A stretch of DNA of 64,000 nucleotides, from the NCBI GenBank assembly GCA_963695175.1, contig CAVOGG010000011.1, positions 124,001 through 188,000 on the forward strand. Reading direction: 5' to 3'. The notes under the pieces were generated by a model. It was not told the DNA's origin, searched no databases, and saw only the letters and a list, made by a program, of their open reading frames with translations. The translations under genes and the position numbers were made by a program. Source of the DNA: Fodinibacter sp963695175 (GTDB taxonomy: Bacteria > Actinomycetota > Actinomycetes > Actinomycetales > Dermatophilaceae). Each line of letters starts with the position of its first letter. Position 1 is the stretch's first letter. Positions 40,500 to 47,805 of the stretch are shown here, in pieces.

Positions 40500-41693
40500 T
40501 CAGTCCTTGGCGGTCTCGCCCGGCAGGGCGAGCATCTGGTCGAGCGCCACCCGCGCCTGCGCGGCCACCTGCGCGTCGACCCGGATGGCGTTGACGACCC
40601 GGCCGTCGACGAGCGACTCCAGGGCCCACACCAGGTGCGGGAGGTCGATGCGGTTCATCGTGGAGCAGTAGCAGACGTTCTTCTCGAGGAACACGATGCG
40701 CTGCTCGGGGAACTCGGCGGCCAGCCGCTGCACGAGGTTCAGCTCGGTGCCGACGGCCCACGCGGTACCCGCGGGCGCGGCGGCGATGGTCTTGATGATC
40801 TTCTCGGTCGACCCGACCTCGTCGGCGAGCTCGACGACCTCGTGGCGGCACTCGGGGTGCACGATCACCTTGACGCCGGGGATCTCGCGGCGGGCCGCCT
40901 CCACGGCCTCGACCGAGAAGCGCCCGTGCACCGAGCAGTGCCCACGCCACAGGATCATCGTGGCGTCGCGCAGCTGCTCGGGGGTCAGGCCGCCCATCGG
41001 GCGGTGCGGGTCCCAGACGACGCAGTCCTCGAGCGGGCGGCCGAGGTCGCGGGCGTAGGTGTTGCGGCCGAGGTGCTGGTCGGGCAGGAAGAGCACCTTG
41101 CCGCCGTCGCCGGTGCGGTCGAGCGCCCAGGTCAGGGCGGTCTTCGCGTTCGACGAGGTGCAGATGGTGCCGCCGTGCCGGCCGGTGAAGGCCTTGATGG
41201 CCGCGGACGAGTTCATGTAGGTGACCGGCACGGTGACGTCGGCGACGCCGGCCTCGACGAGCTCGTCCCAGCACTCCTCGACCTGGTCGATGGCGGCCAT
41301 GTCGGCCATCGAGCACCCGGCTGCGAGGTCGGGCAGCACCACGGTCTGCGTGTCGGCGGTGAGGATGTCGGCCGACTCGGCCATGAAGTGCACGCCGCAG
41401 AACACGACCCACTCGGCGTCCGGCCGGGCCGCCGCCTCCTTCGCCAGCTTGAAGGAGTCACCGGTGACGTCGGCGAACTCGATGACCTCGTCGCGCTGGT
41501 AGTGGTGGCCGAGCACGAAGACCCGCTCGCCCAGCGCCGCCTTGGCCGCGCGGGCGCGGGCGACGAGGTCGGGGTCGGAGGGGGCGGGCAGGTCGCCGGG
41601 GCACTCGACGCCGCGCTCGCTGGCGAGGTCGCGCCCCTGGCCGAGCACCAGGAGGGGGAGCGGCGTGTGCGCAGGACCGGTCGTCGTCGTCAC
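40500..41693 (-). CDS. nadA: Quinolinate synthase A
   Basis: 4Fe-4S enzyme that condenses iminoaspartate with dihydroxyacetone phosphate to quinolinate in NAD synthesis. 397 residues: VFVLGHHYQRDEVIEFADVTGDS, the cluster cysteines in AAGCSMADMA, HPECRHEVVEL and NVCYCSTMNRIDL, and PDQHLGRNTY. GTG 41693 has TACGAT 6 nt upstream, so it is leaderless. nadB and nadC are not in the window. It diverges from glycerate kinase and ends at a palindrome. Confidence 0.95.
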   Translation of the reverse strand: MTTTTGPAHTPLPLLVLGQGRDLASERGVECPGDLPAPSDPDLVARARAAKAALGERVFVLGHHYQRDEVIEFADVTGDSFKLAKEAAARPDAEWVVFCGVHFMAESADILTADTQTVVLPDLAAGCSMADMAAIDQVEECWDELVEAGVADVTVPVTYMNSSAAIKAFTGRHGGTICTSSNAKTALTWALDRTGDGGKVLFLPDQHLGRNTYARDLGRPLEDCVVWDPHRPMGGLTPEQLRDATMILWRGHCSVHGRFSVEAVEAARREIPGVKVIVHPECRHEVVELADEVGSTEKIIKTIAAAPAGTAWAVGTELNLVQRLAAEFPEQRIVFLEKNVCYCSTMNRIDLPHLVWALESLVDGRVVNAIRVDAQVAAQARVALDQMLALPGETAKD

Positions 41694-41699
41694 GCCCCG

Positions 41700-41705
41700 A
41701 TCGTA
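41700..41705 (-). promoter_or_regulatory. -10 element (TACGAT) of leaderless nadA
   Basis: TACGAT on the minus strand, 6 nt before GTG 41693. Confidence 0.65.
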
Positions 41706-41783
41706 TGCCGTGCGCTCCCGCCCCTCGGCAAGCCGGTCGGGAGGCCGGGGTACGCCGGGGAGCCGGGGGAGCGGCGGCACCGA

Positions 41784-41789
41784 TAGCCT
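41784..41789 (+). promoter_or_regulatory. -10 element (TAGCCT) of leaderless glycerate kinase
   Basis: Six nucleotides before GTG 41796. Confidence 0.6.
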
Positions 41790-41795
41790 CACCGC

Positions 41796-42961
41796 GTGCG
41801 CGTCCTCATCGCCCCGGACTCCTTCGGTTCCACGCTCGGCCCCGTCCAGGCGGCCACCGCGATGGCCCAGGGCTGGTCGCAGGGCGCACCTCACGACGAG
41901 GTCGAGCTGCTGCCGCTGTCCGACGGCGGGCCGGGCTTCCTCGACGTCCTCTCCCGCGCCCTGGGCGGCACGACCGTCGCGATGACGGTCAGCGACCCGC
42001 TCGGCCGCGAGGTGCCGGCCGCGGTGCTGGTGGTCGAGCGCGACGGCAGGCGCACGGCATACCTCGAGGCGGCCCAGGCCAGCGGCCTGCACCTGCTCGG
42101 CGCCGACGAGCGCGACCCCGGCCTGACCAGCACGTGGGGGGTCGGCCAGCTGCTCGACGCCGCCGTCGAGCAGGGCGTGACCAAGGTCGTCCTCGGCGTC
42201 GGGGGCAGCGCCACGAACGACGCGGGGCCGGCATGCTGGCCGCGCTCGGCGCCGGGCCGGCATCGGTGCTGGCGCGTGGGGGCCTCGCCCTCGCCGCGGC
42301 GGCCGACGACGCGCTGCCCGGTCTCGCCGACGTCGTCGGCCGCCTGGCCGGCGTCGAGATCGTGATCGCCACCGACGACGACACCCCGCTGCTCGGCCTG
42401 CAGGGCACCAGCGCCGTCGAGGCGCCGCGCAAGGGCGCCTCGGCCGAGCTCGCCCAGGCGCTCGAGGGCGCCCTGGGCCACTTCACCGACGTCGTGGGCC
42501 GGTCGTTGCCGTCGGCCCCGGTCGAGCTGCTCAGCGGGATGCCGCGCCGGCTCGACCGCGAGGCGGGCGCCGGGGCCGCCGGTGGGCTCGGCTACGGGCT
42601 GCTCGCTCTCGGCGCCCGGCGGGTCGGCGGCGTCGCCGAGGTGCTGCGCGAGTGCGGGTTCGGCGTCGCCGCGGCCCGCAGCGACCTCGTCGTCACCGGC
42701 GCCGGGCGGGTCGACTGGAGCACGCTGCGCGGGTCGGTGGTCGCCGGGGTGGCGGCCGCCACGCTCGAGACCGGGCGGCCGACCGTGCTCGTCGCCGGGG
42801 AGTGCCTCGTGGGGCGGCGCGAGACGATGACCCTGGGCCTGGCCGGCACGTACGCGGTCGCCGACAGCCGGGCCGAGGTCGAGGCGATGGTGGCCGACCC
42901 GGTGCAGACCCTGGCCGCCCGCACCGCACGGGTGGCGCGCACCTGGTCACCGCCGCGCTGA
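41796..42961 (+). CDS. Glycerate kinase family protein; frameshifted
   Basis: ATP-dependent phosphorylation of glycerate (family GckA/GlxK). N-terminus VLIAPDSFGSTLGPVQAATAMAQGW, LPLSDGGPGFLDVL, then KVVLGVGGSATNDAG; the continuation GMLAALGAGPASVLA is in another frame. At 42224-42227 there is a run of four G where five would keep the frame. The second part carries GAGAAGGLGYGLLALGA and DLVVTGAGRVDWSTL. The last motif usually reads GEGxxDxQT; here Glu is Ala and Gln-Thr is changed to Ser-Thr, so catalysis may differ. Joined length is about 389 residues. The gene neighbours erpA and adoK as in mycobacteria. Confidence 0.8.
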
Positions 42962-42970
42962 CCGGCATCC

Positions 42971-43061
42971 CAACTTTTTCGCCCGGTGCGGAGACCTTGA
43001 CGTTCGCAGGGGAACGGTTCAGGTGCGAGGGTGAACCTTCCCGCACCGGGCGAAAAAGTTG
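42971..43061. repeat. Perfect 21-bp inverted repeat with nested hairpin
   Basis: The arms at 42971-42991 (beginning CAACTTTTTCGCCCGG) and 43041-43061 are exact reverse complements. Inside, GGTTCA/TGAACC (43016-43021, 43032-43037) forms a second helix. It follows glycerate kinase by 9 bp. The A/T runs are internal to the arms, so it is not a classic terminator. Confidence 0.85.
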
Positions 43062-43101
43062 AGCCGGGGTGGCGGGAGTCGGCGATGTGGGCTCGGCGAC
43101 G

Positions 43102-43107
43102 TATCCT
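43102..43107 (+). promoter_or_regulatory. Probable -10 element (TATCCT) for erpA
   Basis: It would give a leader of about 85 nt before ATG 43200. No clear -35 is seen. Confidence 0.4.
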
Positions 43108-43199
43108 GTTCGAGAGCCCGGGAACACCGGCGGCCCCCCACGGGTTGACCACCGCGAACGGGTCGATGTCAGGCCACCGCCAGCACGAGGAGTGCATCC

Positions 43200-43589
43200 A
43201 TGAGCGACCAGCTCCAGACCACCGAGGCCCCCACCACCGAGGCCCCGGCGACCGAGACCCCGGCACACGGTGTCGTCCTCACCGACGTCGCCGCCGGCAA
43301 GGTGCAGTCCCTGCTCGCGCAGGAGGGCCGCGACGACCTGCGCCTGCGGGTCGGCGTGCAGCCCGGCGGCTGCTCCGGCCTCATCTACCAGCTCTACTTC
43401 GACGAGCGCACCCTCGACGGTGACCTCGTGCGCGACTTCGACGGTGTCGAGGTCGTCATCGACCGGATGAGCGCCCCCTACCTCGACGGCGCGACGATCG
43501 ACTTCGCCGACACGATCGAGAAGCAGGGCTTCACCATCGACAACCCCAACGCGGGCAGCTCCTGCGCCTGCGGCGACAGCTTCAGCTGA
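43200..43589 (+). CDS. erpA: Iron-sulfur insertion protein (A-type carrier, HesB family)
   Basis: Carries and delivers Fe-S clusters to apo-enzymes in the cytoplasm. 129 residues; a Thr/Ala/Pro-rich N-terminal tail (about 1-23) precedes the A-type domain. The three cluster cysteines are in QPGGCSGLIYQL and SSCACGDSF. GAGGAG precedes ATG 43200. Its clients in this window could include NadA, LipA and QcrA. A strong terminator follows. Confidence 0.92.
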   Translation: MSDQLQTTEAPTTEAPATETPAHGVVLTDVAAGKVQSLLAQEGRDDLRLRVGVQPGGCSGLIYQLYFDERTLDGDLVRDFDGVEVVIDRMSAPYLDGATIDFADTIEKQGFTIDNPNAGSSCACGDSFS

Positions 43590-43597
43590 CGCAGCCT

Positions 43598-43636
43598 GCC
43601 GAGAGGGCCCGTGCCACCGGCACGGGCCCTCTCGGC
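43598..43636 (+). terminator. Strong hairpin terminator after erpA
   Basis: GCCGAGAGGGCCCGTGCC and GGCACGGGCCCTCTCGGC pair perfectly over 18 bp with a 3-nt loop, 9 bp after the stop. No T-tract follows. Confidence 0.85.
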
Positions 43637-43668
43637 GTCCCGGGCGCCGGTCGGCCCCCCGGGCGGGG

Positions 43669-43674
43669 TAGGTT
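43669..43674 (+). promoter_or_regulatory. -10 element (TAGGTT) of leaderless adoK
   Basis: Seven nucleotides before GTG 43682. Confidence 0.65.
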
Positions 43675-43681
43675 CGTCGAC

Positions 43682-44665
43682 GTGCAGATCGCCGTCACCG
43701 GGTCCATCGCGACCGACCACCTCATGACCTTCCGGGGTGCCTTCTCGGACTCCCTCGTCGTCGAGCAGCTCGACAAGATCTCGGTGAGCTTCCTCGCCGA
43801 CACCCTCGAGATCCGCCGCGGCGGTGTCGCCGGGAACATCTGCTTCGGGATGGCGGTGCTCGGCGCGCGGCCGATCCTCGTCGGCGCCGCGGGCGAGGAC
43901 TTCTCCGACTACCGCAGCTGGCTGACCCGGCACGGCGTCGTCACCGACCACGTGCACATCTCGCAGTCGCGGCACACGGCCCGGTTCGTCTGCACCACCG
44001 ACGACACGATGGCCCAGATCGCCACCTTCTACGCCGGGGCGATGGCCGAGGCCCGGATGATCGAGCTCGGCCCGATCCACTCCAAGTGGGACCTCGACCT
44101 CGTGCTCATCGGCGCCGACGACCCCGAGGCGATGCTGCGCCACACCCAGGAGTGCCGCAGCAGCGGCATCCCGTTCATCGCGGACCCCTCGCAGCAGCTG
44201 GCGTTCGCCGACGGCCCGTTCATCCGCAAGCTGATCGACGGCGCCGACTACCTGTTCACCAACGAGTACGAGTCGCACCTCACCGAGACCAAGACCGGAT
44301 GGAGCCAGGCCGAGATCGACGACCGGGTCACCACCCGGGTCATCACCCGCGGCAAGGACGGCGCCGACATCCGCACCAAGGGCGCCGACCCGATCCACGT
44401 GCCGATCGCCGGCGACGTCGAGCGGGTCGACCCCACCGGGGTCGGCGACGCGTTCCGGGCCGGGTTCCTCGTCGGCCTCGCCGGCGGGCTCGGCCACGAG
44501 CGGTGCGCCCAGATCGGGTCGGTGCTCGCGGCCCACGTGCTCGAGACGGTCGGCACCCAGGAGTACCTCGTCACCCGCAGCGGCTTCCTCGACCGCTTCG
44601 GGCAGGCCTACGGCGACGCGGCCACCGAGGAGATCGCGCCGCTCGTGCGGTGCGCCCGCGACTGA
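43682..44665 (+). CDS. adoK: PfkB-family kinase, adenosine kinase type
   Basis: 327 residues. PfkB/ribokinase fold beginning IAVTGSIATDHLMTF, with RRGGVAGNICFGMAVLG in the substrate region and DPTGVGDAFRAGF as the anion-hole and catalytic Asp motif. The stretches HTARFVCTTDDTMAQIATFY and FIADPSQQLA match what I recall of mycobacterial adenosine kinase AdoK, which also sits near erpA and glycerate-kinase genes. Adenosine salvage to AMP is the best guess; a sugar kinase is the alternative. Leaderless GTG start; aat follows by 21 bp. Confidence 0.8.
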   Translation: MQIAVTGSIATDHLMTFRGAFSDSLVVEQLDKISVSFLADTLEIRRGGVAGNICFGMAVLGARPILVGAAGEDFSDYRSWLTRHGVVTDHVHISQSRHTARFVCTTDDTMAQIATFYAGAMAEARMIELGPIHSKWDLDLVLIGADDPEAMLRHTQECRSSGIPFIADPSQQLAFADGPFIRKLIDGADYLFTNEYESHLTETKTGWSQAEIDDRVTTRVITRGKDGADIRTKGADPIHVPIAGDVERVDPTGVGDAFRAGFLVGLAGGLGHERCAQIGSVLAAHVLETVGTQEYLVTRSGFLDRFGQAYGDAATEEIAPLVRCARD

Positions 44666-44686
44666 CAGCACGCACCCGACACCGCG

Positions 44687-45370
44687 ATGGTCCACCCGCC
44701 GGTCGAGCCCCCGAGCACCCCCTGGCTGCTCGACGCCGCACGTGCCGAGGGCGGCGAGGACCTCGTCGCGGCCGGCGCCGACCTCGAGCCGGGCACCCTG
44801 CTTGCCGCCTACCGCCTCGGCCTGTTCCCCATGGGCCTGGGCCCGCACGGCGGCGGCGCGATGGGGTGGTGGTCGCCCGACCCGCGCGGCGTCATCCCGG
44901 CCGGCGCGCTGAAGGTGAGCCGCTCGCTGCGCAAGGCCCGCGACCGGTTCGACGTGCGGGTCGACACCGCCTTCGACGCCGTGGTGGCACGCTGCGCGGA
45001 CCCGTCCCGGGAAGGCCGGTGGATCACCCCCGAGGTCGCCGCCGCCTACGGCCGGCTGCACGCACTGGGCTGGGCGCACAGTGTCGAGACCTGGCAGGAC
45101 GACGAGCTCGTCGGCGGCCTCTACGGCGTGTCGATCGGGGGCCTGTTCGCCGGGGAGTCGATGTTCCACGCGGCGCGCGACGCGTCGAAGGTCGCGCTCG
45201 TGGCGCTGGCCGAGCGCTTCCACGCCGACGGCGACCCGCGCCGGCTGGTCGACGTGCAGTGGGCCACCGACCACCTGCGCCGGCTCGGGGCCCAGGAATG
45301 GCCGCGCGAGGTCTACCTCGACCGGCTCACCGAGGCACTGCACGCACCTCAGGTCGAGCTGTCGGCCTGA
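44687..45370 (+). CDS. aat: Leucyl/phenylalanyl-tRNA--protein transferase
   Basis: Adds Leu or Phe from charged tRNA to proteins with N-terminal Arg or Lys, marking them for ClpS/ClpAP in the N-end rule. 227 residues; family motifs LLAAYRLGLFPMG, GWWSPDPRGVIP, GRWITPEVAAAYGRLHALGWAHSVETW, LVGGLYGVSIGGLFAGESMF and VDVQWATDHL are all present. ATG 44687 is 21 bp after adoK, likely co-transcribed. Its 3' end overlaps the convergent tusA gene by 22 bp. Confidence 0.94.
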   Translation: MVHPPVEPPSTPWLLDAARAEGGEDLVAAGADLEPGTLLAAYRLGLFPMGLGPHGGGAMGWWSPDPRGVIPAGALKVSRSLRKARDRFDVRVDTAFDAVVARCADPSREGRWITPEVAAAYGRLHALGWAHSVETWQDDELVGGLYGVSIGGLFAGESMFHAARDASKVALVALAERFHADGDPRRLVDVQWATDHLRRLGAQEWPREVYLDRLTEALHAPQVELSA

Positions 45371-45657
45371 CCCCGGTCGGTGCGGGGCTCGCCGAGCACG
45401 ACGCGGTACTCGGTCCAGTCGTCGTCCTCGAGCAGCGTCACCGTGTGCCCCTTCATCCGGGCCCAGGCCGGCACGTCCGACCAGGCCGCCACGTCGTCGG
45501 CGAGGAGCACCACGGTGGTGCCGGGGGCGAGCCCGCGGGCGGCTCGTGCCAGCCGGATGACGGGCACCGGGCACCGCGAGCCACGCGCGTCGACGACCGG
45601 CGGCCCGCCGCGCCGCCCGCGGCCGTCGGACGGCTGCCCGGGCTCGGAGCCGCTCAC
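45349..45657 (-). CDS. TusA-family sulfur carrier/transferase
   Basis: 102 residues. The TusA signature Cys-Pro-x-Pro is in VVDARGSRCPVPVIRLARA, with a typical two-layer fold (GTTVVLLADDVAAW, GHTVTLLEDDDWTEY). TusA-like proteins accept persulfide sulfur and pass it to tRNA modification, molybdenum cofactor or oxidation pathways. GTG 45657 overlaps the stop of the NifS-like gene (GTGA), so the two are coupled and the NifS-like protein is the expected partner. It overlaps aat at the 3' end. Confidence 0.83.
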   Translation of the reverse strand: MSGSEPGQPSDGRGRRGGPPVVDARGSRCPVPVIRLARAARGLAPGTTVVLLADDVAAWSDVPAWARMKGHTVTLLEDDDWTEYRVVLGEPRTDRGQADSST

Positions 45658-46814
45658 AGGTCGTCCGTCCCGAGCCGCCGCCGCACGGTCGCGACGGCAT
45701 CCGGCAGCTCGTGGCACAGCCGCCCGACGTCGTCGGCCCGGCTCGGTGACACCGCCTCCAGGGGCAGGGTGATCCGCACGTTGCCGTGGGTCAGCACGCC
45801 CATGGCCGCGAGCACGTGGCTGGGGCGCAGCGCACTCGACGTGCACGCGGAGCCGGACGCGACGGCCAGGCCGCGACGGGCCAGCTCCTCGAGCAGGACC
45901 TCGCCGTCGGCGTAGAGCACGCTGAACGTCACGACGTGGGGGAGCCGGTCGTCGGGGTCGCCGACCACCTCGACGTCGCGAACGGATGCCGCGGCGCGCC
46001 GCACCCGCTCGACGAGCGCGCGGGCCGAGCGCTCCTCGGCCGCCGCGACCGCCGAGGTCTGCCGCCACGCCTCGGCCGCGCCGAGCACGAGTGGCACCCA
46101 CGGGGGAGCGTGCTCGCGGCCGTGCTCCGCCTCGCGCCGCGGACCGGGCAGGCCCCACCGGGTACCGGTGCGCACGACGAGCAGGCCGAGGGGGGGTCCG
46201 CCGAACGACGCGGCATCGGCCACGACGACCGACCCGGCGGCGGGTGGGACGGCCACCGGGTCACGTCCGAGGGATGCCGTCGCGTCGAGCAGCAGCGGGA
46301 TGCCGTGCTCGCGACACAGCGCGTCGACCTCCGCCACGGGCTGACGGGTGCCCACCTCCGCGTTGGCGGTCTGGAGCACTGCTGCGGCGACGTCTCCGCC
46401 TGCGATCGCGGCGGCATACGCCTGGCGGTCGACCCGGCCCACCGCGTCGACCGGCACCGGCTGGTCGGCGCCGGGCTGGAGCAGCAGCACCGAGCGCTCG
46501 GTCGCGCCGGCGACCACCCGCTGGCCGGTGCGACGGCGGGCGTGCCGCAGCCCGCCGAGCCCGACCTCGAGCGCCGCCTCCGCGCTCGGGTGCACCGACA
46601 GCTCGTCGGGCCGGACGGCCAGCGCGTCGGCCAGCACCTCCCGGGCGGTGTCGAGCAGGGCGCGGGCCCGGCGGCCCGGCTGGTGCAGGCGCGTGGGGTC
46701 GGCCCAACCCGTGGCCAGGGCGGCCCGAAAGGTCTCCGCGGCGCCAGGGTGCAGGGGGCCCCGGGCGGCGTCGAGCAGCCCGGTCGCCTGCGGGTCGAAC
46801 CAGGGGTGCGCCAC
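45654..46814 (-). CDS. NifS/IscS-like class V aminotransferase with altered active site
   Basis: 386 residues with the cysteine-desulfurase fold and the mobile-loop Cys in ASGSACTSS (Cys324). The PLP site is not normal: where desulfurases have a His-Lys before FGGP, this has DAASFGGPPLG, with Ser203 at the Schiff-base Lys position; the PLP-stacking His (TEH) is Arg107 (TERSVLL); the Asp is kept (LLLDATAS, Asp177) but the following Gln is not. Ordinary desulfurase chemistry therefore looks unlikely. GTG 46814 is leaderless (TACCGT 6 nt upstream). Coupled to the TusA-like gene. Alternatives: a scaffold or persulfide carrier, or an alternative lysine. Confidence 0.8.
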   Translation of the reverse strand: MAHPWFDPQATGLLDAARGPLHPGAAETFRAALATGWADPTRLHQPGRRARALLDTAREVLADALAVRPDELSVHPSAEAALEVGLGGLRHARRRTGQRVVAGATERSVLLLQPGADQPVPVDAVGRVDRQAYAAAIAGGDVAAAVLQTANAEVGTRQPVAEVDALCREHGIPLLLDATASLGRDPVAVPPAAGSVVVADAASFGGPPLGLLVVRTGTRWGLPGPRREAEHGREHAPPWVPLVLGAAEAWRQTSAVAAAEERSARALVERVRRAAASVRDVEVVGDPDDRLPHVVTFSVLYADGEVLLEELARRGLAVASGSACTSSALRPSHVLAAMGVLTHGNVRITLPLEAVSPSRADDVGRLCHELPDAVATVRRRLGTDDL

Positions 46815-46820
46815 GCCTAG

Positions 46821-46826
46821 ACGGTA
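46821..46826 (-). promoter_or_regulatory. -10 element (TACCGT) of leaderless NifS-like gene
   Basis: TACCGT on the minus strand, 6 nt before GTG 46814. Confidence 0.65.
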
Positions 46827-46862
46827 GCCCCGCCCTGACTGACCTCCTCGCAGGTGGTGCAG

Positions 46863-46868
46863 TAGGGT
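46863..46868 (+). promoter_or_regulatory. Probable -10 element (TAGGGT) for ctaC
   Basis: It would give a leader of roughly 35 nt with an AAGG site before GTG 46910, so ctaC is not leaderless. Confidence 0.5.
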
Positions 46869-46909
46869 TTGGCTCTGTTCGAGACCTCCTCCAGACGAAG
46901 GGTGCAGCG

Positions 46910-47803
46910 GTGCGCCAGCACGACCTCTCATCGCCCCGACGTACCCGGCGCCGACTCGGCGCCGGGGCGCTCATCGGTGCGCTGTCCGTCGCCGCCCTGA
47001 GCGGCTGTGCCAGCGGCAACCTGCGTGGCGACGCCTCGACCGGTTGGCTCCCGCCGGCCGTCACCGAGGGCGGCAAGACCGTGACCTCGCTCTGGATCGG
47101 CGCCTGGATCGCAGCGCTGGCCGTCGGCGTCCTCGTGTGGGGCCTGATCATCTGGTGCATCGTGGCCTACCGGCGCCGCCGGGACGACAACGAGCTGCCC
47201 GTGCAGCTGCGCTACAACATCCCGATCGAGATCCTGTACACCGTGGTGCCGATCTTCATGGTCGTGGTGCTCTTCTACTACACCGCGCGTGACGAGTCCG
47301 AGCTCATCAGCACCTCGAAGCCGGCCGACGTCACGATCAACGTCGTCGGCAAGCAGTGGAGCTGGGACTTCAACTACGTCGAGGACGACGTCCACGAGAC
47401 CGGCGAACAGGCGATCATGACCGGGGGGCCCGGCGCCGAGCTGACCATCCCGACGATGTACCTGCCGGTCGGGGAGCGCGTCGAGTTCATCCTCACCTCG
47501 CGCGACGTCATCCACTCGTTCTGGGTGCCGTCCTTCCTCCAGAAGATGGACATGATCCCGGGACGGGTCAACAAGTTCCAGGTCGTGACCACCCAGACCG
47601 GCAGCTTCAAGGGCGCGTGCGCCGAGCTGTGCGGCGCCTACCACTCGCACATGCTCTTCAACGTCAAGGTCGTCACGCGCGCCGAGTTCGAGCAGCACCT
47701 GTCCGAGCTGCGCGCCGCCGGTCAGACCGGCCTGCTCAACAACACGCTCAGCCGTGAGCAGCTGATGCAGGGCCAGGGCGCGCTGACCGAGGGAGGGAAC
47801 TGA
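46910..47803 (+). CDS. ctaC: Cytochrome c oxidase subunit II
   Basis: 297 residues. An Arg-rich N-terminus and lipobox ALSGC (Cys33) indicate a lipoprotein. Two membrane helices (about 60-85 and 105-125) precede the cupredoxin domain with the binuclear CuA site CAELCGAYHSHM and the upstream His in VIHSFWVPSF. It receives electrons from cytochrome cc of QcrC and passes them to CtaD. GTG 46910 fits the lipoprotein signal. ctaD starts 2 bp after its stop. Confidence 0.95.
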   Translation: MRQHDLSSPRRTRRRLGAGALIGALSVAALSGCASGNLRGDASTGWLPPAVTEGGKTVTSLWIGAWIAALAVGVLVWGLIIWCIVAYRRRRDDNELPVQLRYNIPIEILYTVVPIFMVVVLFYYTARDESELISTSKPADVTINVVGKQWSWDFNYVEDDVHETGEQAIMTGGPGAELTIPTMYLPVGERVEFILTSRDVIHSFWVPSFLQKMDMIPGRVNKFQVVTTQTGSFKGACAELCGAYHSHMLFNVKVVTRAEFEQHLSELRAAGQTGLLNNTLSREQLMQGQGALTEGGN

Positions 47804-47805
47804 CC

